Positions 49,015 through 59,629 of a stretch of DNA of 64,000 nucleotides are shown piece after piece (within the stretch, counting starts at the first letter, position 1; each line of letters starts with the position of its first letter). The DNA is from Streptomyces justiciae (GTDB taxonomy: Bacteria > Actinomycetota > Actinomycetes > Streptomycetales > Streptomycetaceae). The notes below the pieces were generated by a model that was not told the origin of the DNA, ran no database searches, and saw nothing but the letters and a program-made list of their open reading frames with translations. The stretch is taken from contig NZ_JADDXU010000024.1 of assembly GCF_015163075.1 (NCBI RefSeq), forward strand, positions 1 to 64,000, in the 5' to 3' direction. The position numbers and the translations under genes were made by a program.

Positions 49015-52000
49015 GTGAGACCCAGACTGGGGAGAACAATAGCTTGCCTGGTGGTAGCAGCGGTGATGAGTACCGCGCTGCCGCAGGTGGCCTATGCGGC
49101 GTCCGGCTCGGATGGTGACGACAAGGGAATCGTCGACACCGTAAAGAGCTGGTTCGCGGATGAGGACGAAGGCGGCGAGGAGGAAGGACCGCCGTCGCAC
49201 GACGAGGTGGGGGTGGCGGACCGGCAGAAGCTGCCGAAGGAGAAGTCTCAGCCGCCCGCCAAGCGTGTCAGGGAAATCACCGGTAAACGCACGTCGAGCG
49301 CCCGGTTCTGGCAGATGTCGGACGGCCGGGTCGAGGCGGAACTGTCGGCGGCGCCGACCTCGTACAGGTCCGGAAAATCGTGGAAGTCGATCGACACGAC
49401 GGTGCACGGGACCGGTGCGAGGGGGTTCGAGTTCGCCAACTCGACGAATCAGGGTCGCAGTTGGTTCGGTGCGGACGCGGACCGGTTGGTGCGTTTCCGC
49501 TCGCCGGACGGCCGCTCGGTGACCCTCGGCCTTCAGGGGGCGGGCGGCACTTTGAAGCCGGTGGCGAAGGGCTCCACGGTCACGTACCAGGACGCGGTGG
49601 ACGGTGCGGACCTTGAGTACCAGGTGGGGCCGGGCCGGGTGAAGGAGAACATCGTCCTGGCCGACCGCCCCGACGGCCCACTGCAGTTCACCTTCACCCT
49701 GAACACCGACGGTCTGGTCCCCAAAGCCCGCAAGGACGGCTCCGTCGCGCTGTACGGCGAGCTGCCCAACACGCCGGTGATGGTGATCCCTGCGCCGTAC
49801 ATGACGGATGCGAAGAAGGACGCGAAGTCCGTCTTCGGCCAGACGTACAGCACCAAGGTCACCCAGAAGCTCACCCGCGACGGTGACTCCTGGAAGCTGA
49901 CCGTCACACCAGATGCGCAGTGGCTGGCGGCGAAGGAGCGGCAGTACCCGGTCGTCATCGACCCGACGATCACGATCGCGCCGAGCCCGTCGCAGTCCCA
50001 GGATGTCATGGTCCTGTCGGACCAGCCGTCGACCAACTTCAACACCACCTGGAAGCTGTCGGCGGGCAAGACCGACACGGGCATCGCCCGCTCCCTGATC
50101 AAGTTCCCGCTGGACGAGATCCCGGCCGGTGTGGACCTCGACTCGGCCCGCCTGGAGATGTACTTCGACCAGGCGCACACCACGGGCGGCAACGACAACA
50201 CCATCGAGGTGCGCCGGGCCACCGGCGCCTGGGACGAAGCGACGGCGACCTGGTCCAACACCAGCTCGCTGGCCGGTGAGCTGTCGGGCACCACGTTCCA
50301 GTACGACGACGGGGATGCGGGCACGGCGGCCACCGGCAGCTGGCCGTCCTCCGGCTCGACGCTCACCCAGTACGCCATCGGCGGTGACTACCGCGTCAAC
50401 CAGGACTCGCTGAGCGGGGACACCTACGCCTGGCAGACCCCGGTGACCGACACCGGCACTTACCGGGTCGACGCCCACTATGTGCCCTCGTCGGGCCGCA
50501 CGACGGCGGCGCCGTACACGGTGACCTACAACGGCGGCAGCGCCACCACCAGCATCGACCAGACCTCGGGTACCGAGGGCGTGTGGGCCACGCTGGGCAA
50601 TGGCGCCCAGTATCAGTTCAACAAGGGCGGCACCGGCTACAAGGTGGTCCTGGGCGACACCGCGAACCCGGCCGGCTCGGCGGTCATCGCGGACGCGGTG
50701 CGGCTGAACAACCCCGCGCAGATCGTGAAGAACACCGGCGAGTACAACCAGTGGCACAACTTCCCGGTCACCAACACGGTCCAGAAGTGGGTCAATGGCA
50801 CCGAAGTCAACAACGGCTTCGTCCTTCAGGCCAAGGACGACACCCTGGCCGCGACGGCGACCGGCGGCCCCCGCTACGAGGCCGGCGATGGCGACTACGG
50901 CGGCGAGACCGCGACCATCCCGCGGCTGACCGTGACCTACGGCAAGGTCGGCACCACTCTGAACTCGCCGACCGTGGTGCACTCCACCGGCCCGGAGCTG
51001 TCGTGGAAGGCGTACTCCAACACCACCGGTGACTCCGGCCTGGACATTGTGGAGTACCAGCTGCACCGTTCCACGCAGCAGTCGTTCACCCCGTCCGCGG
51101 CCACGCTGGTTGCCCCGGTCGACAAGTCGGTGACGGCATACACGGACACCACCGCCACCCCCACGCCGGACTCCTCCGCGGAGGAAATCGGCCGGTCGTA
51201 CTACTACCAGCTGGCGGTGAAGACGAAGGACGGCCAGCTGCTCGGATCCCCGACCCGCATCGTGGGCGTGCCGAAGGCGGGCCGCACCATGCGGCTGATC
51301 CAGGGCACTTCCGGGGTCACGGACACGACCCTGTCGTCCGCACAGGCCGCCACGAACCAGGACACCATCTCCTCCTTCGGCGTCGGCCAGAAGTGGTTGA
51401 GCGTCGGCAACAACTCCACCACGTACGGCAAGACCCGTGCGGCGCTGAAGTTCACCACGTCCGCCATCCCCACCACGGCCACCGTGCTGGAGTCCCGCAT
51501 GTTCATGTGGGGCGCGGAGACCACGACCGACAGCAACGGCGCCATCTACGAACTCCACGGTCTCACCAAGGACTTCAACGAGACGCAGGCCACCTGGAAC
51601 AACGCTGCCACCGGCACCGCGTGGACCACGGCCGGCGGTGACTACTCCGCCACCGTCTCCGACACCGTCGCCCAGGTCTCCGAGGTGGGCCGGCACTGGT
51701 GGGACGCCACCAGCCTGACCCAGGGCTGGGTCAAGACCCCCACCAGCAACAAGGGCGCGCTGGTCAGGCTGAAGGACGAATCGTCCACCGGCCCGCAGGA
51801 ACGCACCCTGTTCCTCGCCTCCGAGGCCGCCGACCCGCAGCTGGGCCCGCTGCTGCGTGTCATCTACGTCGACTCCACGACGGAGGACACCTACTACGCG
51901 CCGCAGACCCCGGCCCGCATGACGCCCAACTCCACCTACACGGTCGACTTCACGGTCACCAACACGACCTCCAACGCGTGGGCTGCAGGCGAGCGGCAGC

Positions 52001-55000
52001 TGTCGTACACCTGGCAACTCCCCGACGGCACGGCTCCCGCCAACGCCGGCACCCCACTCGCCACCGCGATTCCGGCGCTCAGCCCCGGCCAGTCGGCCAC
52101 GATCCAGGCGCAGGTGAAGACGCCCATCAACTCGGATGCGGGCAACAAGCGCACCGAGTACGTGCTGGGCTGGGACATCAAGAAGGTCGCCGACGGCACC
52201 TGGCTGTCCGCGGGCACCGGCGGAATCCCTCCCCTGAAGCAGAACGTGGCGGTGGAGGATCCGACCTCCAACGCGCTGGGCCTGGAGAAGTTCTACTCCT
52301 ACACCGGCAAGAACACCGGCGCCGGCTCGACGGTGATGAACAACCTGGCCTCAGGCAACAGCGTGTGGTCCTACAACGCCTTCACCAACCCCGGCCGCGG
52401 CCTGACAACGTTCGCACGCTTCGCCTACAACTCCCTCGACACCTCCGACACCGTCTCGGGCGCGGGCTGGTCGGCGCAGCTGGCCGGGCCGATCCGGCTG
52501 GGCGCGCCGCTGGACTTCCACCCCAACCCCAACCCGACCGAGGTCCGCCTGCCGGACGGGGACGGCACCACGCACGTCTTCACCAAACAGGCCGACGGGA
52601 CTTGGAAGGCCCCGCGCGGCGTGCACTACCGCCTCACGGCGAAGGCGGGTCTGGACTGCACCCCGAACAAAGACCCCGTACCGGACGCCTGGACCCTGCT
52701 GCGCCCGGACGGCACACGGTTCCTCTTCGGCTGCGACGGCTACCTGACGTCCATCGTGGACAAGAACGGCAACACGCAGACGTACACGTACGAGGAGCGC
52801 AAGTCCAACAACAAGCCGACCAAGTTCCTCACCTACATCACCGACCCGGCCGGACGTCAGTCGCTCACGGTCGACTACTACAAGAAGGGCGACGCGTCGT
52901 ACGAGTACATCGACGACACGGGCGCCAAGGCCACCGGCTCGAACCTGACCAACTCCAAGATCTACGACCACGTCAAGTCGATCACTGACATCTCAGGTCG
53001 CAAGGTCTCCTTCTTCTACACGACGAAGGGCCTGCTCGGTCAGTTCACCGACGGCGACGGCTCCGCCCAGCCGAAGGTCTTCAAGTTCACCTACGACGCC
53101 ACCCAGGGCAACAAGAACGTCAAGCTGGTCAAGGCCACCGACCCGCGCGGCAACGGGACCTCGCTGGCGTACTACGAGCCGCCGACGGGCGATGCGACGT
53201 ACCACTGGTGGACGAAGGCCATCACCGACCGCCTCGGCGGCGGCACCTCCTTCACCTACGCGGTGAACAAGGACAACACCAAGTTCACCGACACCGCCGT
53301 CACCGACGCCGAAGCCCACGCCACGCAGTACGTCACCGACGACTTCGGCCGGCCGGTACAGACGACCAACGCCAAGTCCCAGACCACCAAGATGAGCTGG
53401 GACGCCGACAACAACGTCACCTACCTGGAGGAGGACAACGGCGCGAAGACCGCGTACTGCTACGACTTCAAGACCGGCTACCCGCTCTGGCAGCGCGACG
53501 CGGAGAACAACAAGGCGGGCGTGCCGGACCAGGCGACCACCTGCTGGACGGGCACGGCCAACGTGACCGACCCGACCAAGTGGCCGGCGAACGCGGCGAA
53601 GTACCAGTACCAGACACGCGCCGACGGCTACTCAGCCGACCTGTGGCGCAAGACCTCCCCGGAAGGCCACGCCTGGCAGTTCGGCTACGACACCTTCGGC
53701 AACCTCAAGACGGTCACCGACCCCAAGGGCGTCGCGACGACGACAGCCGGGGACTACACGACGTCCTACGAGTACAACTCCTACGGTCAGCTGACCAAGG
53801 CCACGGACGCCAACGGCAACCCGACGTCCTACAACGACTTCGGCCCCACCGGGTATCCGAAGAGCATCACGGACGCCAAGACCAACTCGACGACATACGT
53901 CTATGACGACCGAGGCCAGGTCATCGAGGTCACCGACGCGCTGGGCAAGAAGACGACACAGACCTACGACGTCTTCGGCCGCCAGCTGGTCAACACGGTG
54001 CCCAAGAAGCAGGCCACCGGCGCCCTGATCACCACCCCGGCACCGGAGTACGACGCCAACGACAACGTCACCAAGTCCACGTCGCCCAACGGCGCGGTCT
54101 CCTCGGCGGTGTACGACGCGGCGGACCAGATCAAGTCGGCGACCGGGCCGGCGAACAACCTGACGGCCTCGCGCATCACGTCGTACACCTACGACAAGGT
54201 CGGCAACCTCAAGACGACGACGGAGCCCAAGGGCACCGCGACGACCACGGACACCACCGACTACGTCACGACCAACAACTACAACGAGATCTACCAGCTC
54301 ACCTCGGCCGTCAACGCATCGGGCGACAAAATCAGTTACGAGTACGACAACGTCGGCAACGTCATCACGGTCATCGACCCGAAGAAGAACGCGACGGCGG
54401 ACACCACCGACTACGCCTCCAAGACCGCCTACGACCTGAACCACCGGGTCACCTCGGTCACCGACGCGGCCGGAAAGACGAACGCCAAGTCCTACGACAA
54501 GGACAGCCGGGTCATCACCACGACCGACGCCGAGAACAACACCACGAACATCGCTTACGACGAGCGCGGCAAGACCCTTGAGGTCAAGGTCCCGCACACC
54601 GGCACCACGTCGATCACGTACCGCACGACGAAGTACGAGTACGACCAGGTCGGCAACACCCTGAAGGTGTACACCCCGCGCGCCGTCGCGGCGGGCACGA
54701 CCACGGCGTTCACCGCCCGCACCGAGTACGACGCGCTCAACCGCCCCATCAAGCAGTACCAGCCCTACGACCCGGCGGACTCCCGCTACAACGACCCGAA
54801 CGTCTACACCGAGACCACCTACGACGAGGTAGGACGGGTGAAGAAGACGTCGCTGCCGCCGTCGGAAGGCGAGACGGTCCGCAACGACACCACCTACTCC
54901 TACTTCGACAACGGCTGGGTCGAATCGTCCACCGACCCCTGGGACATCGCCACTACCTACGACTACAACGAGCTCGGGCAGCAGACCAAGCGCACCCTGA

Positions 55001-57765
55001 CCTCGGCAGGCGGCTCCTCCGACCGCACGATGGCGTGGTCGTACTACCCGGACGGCTCCCTGAAGTCCCGCGCGGACGACGGCGTCCCAGTGGGCAAGTC
55101 GGTGGTCCTGGTGGACAACTCCGACACCCAGAACACCACGAAGACCGGCACCTGGACGAAGGGAACCATCACCGGCCAGCACGGCTACGACCACGCCACG
55201 CACGCCGCGGGCACGGGCACGGACGCCTACACCTGGACGCTGAACATCCCCAAGGACGGCACGTACGCGGCGTACGTGAAGTTCCCGAAGGTGACGGACG
55301 CCGCGACGACGGCCAAGTACACGGTCACCCACTCCACCGGCACGACCGACAAGACGGTCGACCAGAACGCGACCGCGAACCAGGCCACCTGGGTGTCCCT
55401 GGGCTCCTACACCTTCAAGCAGGGCAACGCGGCCAAGCTGCAGCTGTTCCAGAACAGCAGTGGTGTGGTCGTCGCGGACGGCGTCAAGCTCGTCCGAGAC
55501 ACCAGCGGCGACCCGGCCGACACGGAGAAGAACAACTTCGCCTACACCTACGACCTCAACGGCAACCTGACCAAGATCGACGACACCTCGTCGACGGCGA
55601 AGATCGACGCGTACACGGTCGCCTACACGGCCCTCAACCAGGTCCAGAAGGTCACCGAAGCACTGGCGGGCACGGACAAGAAGACAACGTCGTACACCTA
55701 CGACGCCAACGGCCAGTCGGAGACAGTCACCCACCCCGACCAGTTCTCCAAGTACACCTACGACCTGCGTGAGCTGGTCAAGACGGTCTCGGTCGGCAAG
55801 ACGGCCACGGACACGTCGCCCAAGGTGACCTCGTACACGTACACCGACCGCGGCCTGAAACTGAAGGAGACCAAGGCCAACGGCAACACCGTCGACTACA
55901 CCTACTACCTCGACGCCGCGCTGAAGTCGACGACCGAGAAGAAGTCCAACGGCACCCTCGTCTCCTCCCACACCTACGCCTACGACCCGAACGGCAACAA
56001 GGCGCAGGACGTGGCGAAGAAGATGAACGCCGACAACAACACGGCGTACCTGGACTCGACCACCAACTACACCTACGACCCGGCCGACCGCCTGAACGAC
56101 TCGGTCAAGACCGGCAACGGCGCGGGCACCGAGACATACGTCCACGACGACAACGCCAACGTCATCAGCCAGACCGTCAAGGGCACCACGACCACCTACA
56201 ACTACGACCGCAACCGCCTGCTGAGCGCCACCGCCGGCACTTCCACGGCGACCTACAACTACGACCCGTTCGGCCGCCAGGAGTCGGTGACCTCGGCCGG
56301 CCAGGTCATCGAGCGGAGCGTGTACGACGGCTTCGACCACGTCATCGAGTCCCAGAAGATGAACGACACGGGCGCGATGAAGTCGACGAAGTACACCTTC
56401 GACCCGCTCGACCGCACCGCGTCCAAGACGGCGGACGGCAAGACGACGGACTTCGAGTACCTGGGCCTGTCGTCGGAGGTCCTGGACGAGAAGGTCGCCG
56501 GCACACTCACCAAGTCCTACCAGTACAGCCCGTGGGGCGAGCGCCTGTCCCAGGTCAAGCACAATACGGACGGCACCACGGAGGATGGCTACTACGGCTA
56601 CAACAGCCACGCCGACGTCGAAACCCTCACCGACAACAGCGGCAACACGAAAGGCACCTACGGCTACACGGCCTATGGCTCCGACGACGCCTCCGAGTTC
56701 ACCGGCATCGACAAGCCCGACCCCGCCGATCCCACGAAGGAGTCCTACAACCCCTACCGCTTCAACGCCAAGCGCTGGGACGCCCAGTCAGGTACCTACG
56801 ACATGGGCTTCCGCAACTACAACCCCGGGCTGAACCGCTTCACCACCCGGGACATGTACACCGGTGCCCTGGCCGACATGAACCTGGGCAACGACCCTTT
56901 CACCGGCAATAGGTACGCCTTCACTGGCGGTAACCCCACGAGCGTCATTGAGCTCGACGGGCACCGTCCGGTCTTTCCCAACGGTGTAGGCGGCACGACG
57001 TCCACGACATCCAAGACGGGGGGCAGCTGGTTCAGCGGCCTCATCACGAGTTTCATCACCGGCGTTTCCGAACTCCTTGGCCACGACGAGGCTCCGGGTG
57101 ACGGCTCAGCCAGCGGTACCACGCCCCGAACCGATCCGACGTGCCACGGAACCGACGGTCAGGGCTGGATCTCCTACAAGCCGGTCGACTCGGCGAACGG
57201 CGGGCGGGCGACGGGTGCCGTCGGCTGTATCGACAAGGCGTATGCCTCGACCCACGGCAGCGAGGTGCAGTGCCGCAGCGGGCTGAAGATCTGCCCGCCG
57301 GGCTACGACTGGGCCAGGAGTCTGGCCTACTTCTTCGGACACCCCAAGCCGGGGCGGCACATCAACGCCTGCCATCTGGTCGGTCAGTCCCTCGGCGGTG
57401 ACGGCCTGGACCCGGCGAACCTTTCGACCTGCGGCAGAGTGACCAATACCGATGGTGACGATGTCGCGGGAAGGCAGGCCATCAGCATGCGCAGCTGGGA
57501 GAGGGTGGTCGAGACTGCGATCGAGTCAGGGCAGGTGGTGCGGTACGAGGTGACACCCAACTACGAGGGTCCACGCACCGCACCGAAGAGCTACACGATG
57601 TCGGCGGAGGGCATGTACCTCAACGGCTCTCCAGGTATCTCGTTCAACGACACGGTCCCCAACCTGCTGTTGAGCGGCCCACAAGGATCCCAGCAGTTCA
57701 TCAATCTCGGTATGTACACCGACTCGCGTAACGGGCTTCCTGTACCTGTCGCAGGAATGCCGTGA
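49015..57765 (+). CDS. Rhs/YD-repeat polymorphic toxin with C-terminal HNH-type nuclease
   Basis: A 2916-residue secreted protein. Signal peptide about 1-28 (IACLVVAAVMSTALPQVAYA). DNRLRE-like adhesive domain about 328-640, interrupted by a golvesin-like domain about 457-566; second DNRLRE region about 760-952; Ig-like segment about 956-1080. YD repeats run from about 1238 to 2500, with a second golvesin-like insert about 2026-2162. The Rhs core DxxRFNAKRWDAQSGTYDMGFRNYNPGLNRF ends about 2640. The toxin tip (about 2650-2916) has GRHINACHLVGQSLGGDGLDPANL near 2781, the His/Asn metal site of non-specific nucleases. Starts at GTG with GGGAAGG upstream. It probably cuts nucleic acid of rivals; immunity gene follows at 57791. 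Confidence 0.93.
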   Translation: MRPRLGRTIACLVVAAVMSTALPQVAYAASGSDGDDKGIVDTVKSWFADEDEGGEEEGPPSHDEVGVADRQKLPKEKSQPPAKRVREITGKRTSSARFWQMSDGRVEAELSAAPTSYRSGKSWKSIDTTVHGTGARGFEFANSTNQGRSWFGADADRLVRFRSPDGRSVTLGLQGAGGTLKPVAKGSTVTYQDAVDGADLEYQVGPGRVKENIVLADRPDGPLQFTFTLNTDGLVPKARKDGSVALYGELPNTPVMVIPAPYMTDAKKDAKSVFGQTYSTKVTQKLTRDGDSWKLTVTPDAQWLAAKERQYPVVIDPTITIAPSPSQSQDVMVLSDQPSTNFNTTWKLSAGKTDTGIARSLIKFPLDEIPAGVDLDSARLEMYFDQAHTTGGNDNTIEVRRATGAWDEATATWSNTSSLAGELSGTTFQYDDGDAGTAATGSWPSSGSTLTQYAIGGDYRVNQDSLSGDTYAWQTPVTDTGTYRVDAHYVPSSGRTTAAPYTVTYNGGSATTSIDQTSGTEGVWATLGNGAQYQFNKGGTGYKVVLGDTANPAGSAVIADAVRLNNPAQIVKNTGEYNQWHNFPVTNTVQKWVNGTEVNNGFVLQAKDDTLAATATGGPRYEAGDGDYGGETATIPRLTVTYGKVGTTLNSPTVVHSTGPELSWKAYSNTTGDSGLDIVEYQLHRSTQQSFTPSAATLVAPVDKSVTAYTDTTATPTPDSSAEEIGRSYYYQLAVKTKDGQLLGSPTRIVGVPKAGRTMRLIQGTSGVTDTTLSSAQAATNQDTISSFGVGQKWLSVGNNSTTYGKTRAALKFTTSAIPTTATVLESRMFMWGAETTTDSNGAIYELHGLTKDFNETQATWNNAATGTAWTTAGGDYSATVSDTVAQVSEVGRHWWDATSLTQGWVKTPTSNKGALVRLKDESSTGPQERTLFLASEAADPQLGPLLRVIYVDSTTEDTYYAPQTPARMTPNSTYTVDFTVTNTTSNAWAAGERQLSYTWQLPDGTAPANAGTPLATAIPALSPGQSATIQAQVKTPINSDAGNKRTEYVLGWDIKKVADGTWLSAGTGGIPPLKQNVAVEDPTSNALGLEKFYSYTGKNTGAGSTVMNNLASGNSVWSYNAFTNPGRGLTTFARFAYNSLDTSDTVSGAGWSAQLAGPIRLGAPLDFHPNPNPTEVRLPDGDGTTHVFTKQADGTWKAPRGVHYRLTAKAGLDCTPNKDPVPDAWTLLRPDGTRFLFGCDGYLTSIVDKNGNTQTYTYEERKSNNKPTKFLTYITDPAGRQSLTVDYYKKGDASYEYIDDTGAKATGSNLTNSKIYDHVKSITDISGRKVSFFYTTKGLLGQFTDGDGSAQPKVFKFTYDATQGNKNVKLVKATDPRGNGTSLAYYEPPTGDATYHWWTKAITDRLGGGTSFTYAVNKDNTKFTDTAVTDAEAHATQYVTDDFGRPVQTTNAKSQTTKMSWDADNNVTYLEEDNGAKTAYCYDFKTGYPLWQRDAENNKAGVPDQATTCWTGTANVTDPTKWPANAAKYQYQTRADGYSADLWRKTSPEGHAWQFGYDTFGNLKTVTDPKGVATTTAGDYTTSYEYNSYGQLTKATDANGNPTSYNDFGPTGYPKSITDAKTNSTTYVYDDRGQVIEVTDALGKKTTQTYDVFGRQLVNTVPKKQATGALITTPAPEYDANDNVTKSTSPNGAVSSAVYDAADQIKSATGPANNLTASRITSYTYDKVGNLKTTTEPKGTATTTDTTDYVTTNNYNEIYQLTSAVNASGDKISYEYDNVGNVITVIDPKKNATADTTDYASKTAYDLNHRVTSVTDAAGKTNAKSYDKDSRVITTTDAENNTTNIAYDERGKTLEVKVPHTGTTSITYRTTKYEYDQVGNTLKVYTPRAVAAGTTTAFTARTEYDALNRPIKQYQPYDPADSRYNDPNVYTETTYDEVGRVKKTSLPPSEGETVRNDTTYSYFDNGWVESSTDPWDIATTYDYNELGQQTKRTLTSAGGSSDRTMAWSYYPDGSLKSRADDGVPVGKSVVLVDNSDTQNTTKTGTWTKGTITGQHGYDHATHAAGTGTDAYTWTLNIPKDGTYAAYVKFPKVTDAATTAKYTVTHSTGTTDKTVDQNATANQATWVSLGSYTFKQGNAAKLQLFQNSSGVVVADGVKLVRDTSGDPADTEKNNFAYTYDLNGNLTKIDDTSSTAKIDAYTVAYTALNQVQKVTEALAGTDKKTTSYTYDANGQSETVTHPDQFSKYTYDLRELVKTVSVGKTATDTSPKVTSYTYTDRGLKLKETKANGNTVDYTYYLDAALKSTTEKKSNGTLVSSHTYAYDPNGNKAQDVAKKMNADNNTAYLDSTTNYTYDPADRLNDSVKTGNGAGTETYVHDDNANVISQTVKGTTTTYNYDRNRLLSATAGTSTATYNYDPFGRQESVTSAGQVIERSVYDGFDHVIESQKMNDTGAMKSTKYTFDPLDRTASKTADGKTTDFEYLGLSSEVLDEKVAGTLTKSYQYSPWGERLSQVKHNTDGTTEDGYYGYNSHADVETLTDNSGNTKGTYGYTAYGSDDASEFTGIDKPDPADPTKESYNPYRFNAKRWDAQSGTYDMGFRNYNPGLNRFTTRDMYTGALADMNLGNDPFTGNRYAFTGGNPTSVIELDGHRPVFPNGVGGTTSTTSKTGGSWFSGLITSFITGVSELLGHDEAPGDGSASGTTPRTDPTCHGTDGQGWISYKPVDSANGGRATGAVGCIDKAYASTHGSEVQCRSGLKICPPGYDWARSLAYFFGHPKPGRHINACHLVGQSLGGDGLDPANLSTCGRVTNTDGDDVAGRQAISMRSWERVVETAIESGQVVRYEVTPNYEGPRTAPKSYTMSAEGMYLNGSPGISFNDTVPNLLLSGPQGSQQFINLGMYTDSRNGLPVPVAGMP

Positions 57766-57790
57766 TGGAGAGTGGAAAGGAGGAGGGCTC

Positions 57791-58411
57791 ATGGAGGGCC
57801 AACCGCTGATCGTCCAGCTGCGGGACCTCATGCCGCCGCACGAAGGTGCCGGAGACTCGATCGACTGGGAAGAAGCCGAGCGCGCCTGGGGAGCCGGATT
57901 CCCCCAGGACTACAAGGAGTTCGTTGCCCAGTACGGCGACGGTGAGGTCGACGCTTTTCTCACCTTCCTCGTTCCCGAGTGGACCGAGGGTTCCGTTCCC
58001 TGCGGCGCTATGGCGGAGGAGACGGCCGAGGCGCGGCGAATGTGGCTGGAGAAGCCTCCGGCGGGCTACGGCTCGCCGGCCACACCACCGGTCGTCGCCT
58101 GGGGCGTGAACGCGCGTGCGGACCTGCTGTGCTGGATGACCGGTGAGCAGGATCCCGGGCTGTGGCCGGTCGCCGTATGGAGTCGCGGCACTCTTGCCTG
58201 GGACGTCCACGACTGCGGCATGCTGGAGTACCTCGTGCGTCTCTTCCGCGGAGAGATCGACACCATGTGGGCGGACGACGGGGTACGGCGCTTCGTGCAC
58301 GTGAGGGAGGCTCAACGTCTCCTCGCGGCCGGCATTAACCCGGACACGGGAGAGCCCAATCCATACGCGGGCATGTTCGGCCCGCCGCCCGGGCGGTCCC
58401 AGAACGAATGA
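57791..58411 (+). CDS. SMI1/KNR4 (SUKH) family immunity protein
   Basis: A 206-residue cytosolic protein starting 25 bp after the toxin stop. DWEEAERAWGAGFPQDYKEFVAQYGDGEVDAFLTFLVPE is the SUKH opening with its WExxE-like helix and PxDYKxFxxxYG. WGVNARADLLCWMTGEQDPGLWPVAVWSRG is the central sheet. The family neutralises nuclease toxins and sits just after them, so this is the cognate immunity of the Rhs nuclease. ATG with GGAGGG just upstream. A strong terminator follows at 58482. Confidence 0.9.
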   Translation: MEGQPLIVQLRDLMPPHEGAGDSIDWEEAERAWGAGFPQDYKEFVAQYGDGEVDAFLTFLVPEWTEGSVPCGAMAEETAEARRMWLEKPPAGYGSPATPPVVAWGVNARADLLCWMTGEQDPGLWPVAVWSRGTLAWDVHDCGMLEYLVRLFRGEIDTMWADDGVRRFVHVREAQRLLAAGINPDTGEPNPYAGMFGPPPGRSQNE

Positions 58412-58481
58412 CGGGACCCGTCCTCGGCGATAGCTGACCGGCCGGTCAATCTGCCTGGACGACCCCGTTCGCCGAGCTCAA

Positions 58482-58519
58482 CGCACACCACCGCCGGACT
58501 TGTCCGGCGGTGGTGTGCG
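58482..58519 (+). terminator. Strong terminator after the toxin/immunity operon
   Basis: 18-bp perfect inverted repeat (58482-58499 and 58502-58519) with a 2-nt loop, 71 bp after the immunity gene stop. The long perfect stem makes this the clearest terminator in the window. Confidence 0.85.
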
Positions 58520-58674
58520 CCTGTCCCACCGGAATGTGACCCGTCTCGACCCGCACATGATCAGGCCCTCAGTCGTAAGCACATGACATTCGCAGCTATT
58601 TGTCCACCTAGTGGCCCATGCAACCCGCGCTGCTGTATAACGGCGCCGCGTCGTGATCTCCAGGGAGTGTGCGC

Positions 58675-59592
58675 ATGAAAGCCCGTGTCTCTGTGGCCGC
58701 GCTGACGGTCCCCCTCCAACTGCTTCTTTCCGTCTCGCTGGCCGGGTGCTCCGAGCGTGAGGCCACAGACGTGGTGGGCCAGGCGACGCCGACGGGGTCC
58801 AAGGCCAGCGAGGAGCCGCGGGGAGCGGACAAGAGCGGGCAGACGACACCGGTGAAGCCCAGGACGGCAGAAGAGTTCCTCGCGGCGGCCAAGGCCACGA
58901 TGGCAGGAGAGAAAGGCTGGACGTTCAACGTGAGGGGGAGCGAAGACCTGGTCCTGCAGGGAGAGAAGAACACCGCGCTCTACACGGCCACTGTGCGGCG
59001 GGCGATGAGGGAGCCGAGGGCGCTCCACTCCACCGGCACGATCTACACCGACGGGATAGGCAAGCCCGAAGAGATCTTCGTCCTCGACGACACGGGTTAC
59101 GTCAAGGAGGGCGGATCAGGCGCCGCCTGGAAACATGGACCCCTCACCGACCCTGAGATCGGAAACAAGGTGGAGGACCCGGTCGCCGCGCTCGACGCGT
59201 TCGAGGCGTACGCCAAGGACGGGGGAGCCGGCGGGGGGATCTCCCTCATCAAGTCGGCTGATCAGGTCGAACTCCAAGTCAGTACGTCCTCCAGCAAGTT
59301 GGCCGCCGTTCGGGAGCTGGGCGTCGTCAAGAAGGCCGTGCGCGAGCTGAATCCGACCCTGAAGAGGTTGCGTGCGGCGGGAGTCACAGCTTCCGAGAAT
59401 CAGATCACCGTGAAGCGCGTCATAGAGTCGGTCGTCCTCGACGCGTCGACGCATCGGATCAACGCGCACAGCTTCCAGTTCACCTTCCTCATCCCCTACA
59501 GCGGGCAGAGCATTCGTTACAGCCAGATGGTGACGGAGTCGACCGAGGGGGCATTCGAGGGCGCCATCACGCTGCCAGCGGGCGTGAAGTAG
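58675..59592 (+). CDS. Lipoprotein (LppX/LprAFG-like)
   Basis: A 305-residue lipoprotein with signal VAALTVPLQLLLSVSLAGCSE, a good lipobox LAGC, so the mature N-terminus is the Cys. A short Ser/Thr linker is followed by a domain with KPRTAEEFLAAAKATMAGEKGWTFNVRGSEDLVLQGEKNTALYTATVRRAM, giving an antiparallel sheet, and a long YIPYSGQSIRYSQMVTESTEGAF tail. The fold resembles LolA/LppX-type lipid-binding lipoproteins, though similarity is general. ATG at 58675 with GGGAG seven bases upstream is preferred to a GTG at 58669. It lies after the terminator of the toxin operon, so it has its own promoter. Confidence 0.8.
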   Translation: MKARVSVAALTVPLQLLLSVSLAGCSEREATDVVGQATPTGSKASEEPRGADKSGQTTPVKPRTAEEFLAAAKATMAGEKGWTFNVRGSEDLVLQGEKNTALYTATVRRAMREPRALHSTGTIYTDGIGKPEEIFVLDDTGYVKEGGSGAAWKHGPLTDPEIGNKVEDPVAALDAFEAYAKDGGAGGGISLIKSADQVELQVSTSSSKLAAVRELGVVKKAVRELNPTLKRLRAAGVTASENQITVKRVIESVVLDASTHRINAHSFQFTFLIPYSGQSIRYSQMVTESTEGAFEGAITLPAGVK

Positions 59593-59629
59593 CAGCGGAG
59601 CGGAGATTGGTGCTCGTCGACCGCTCAGC

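Noticed and set aside
48919..52017. A 1032-codon minus-strand open frame, and another at 53632-56610
   Set aside because: Both lie antisense to the Rhs gene and consist of Val/Gly/Arg-rich sequence with no domain; they reflect codon bias of the sense strand.
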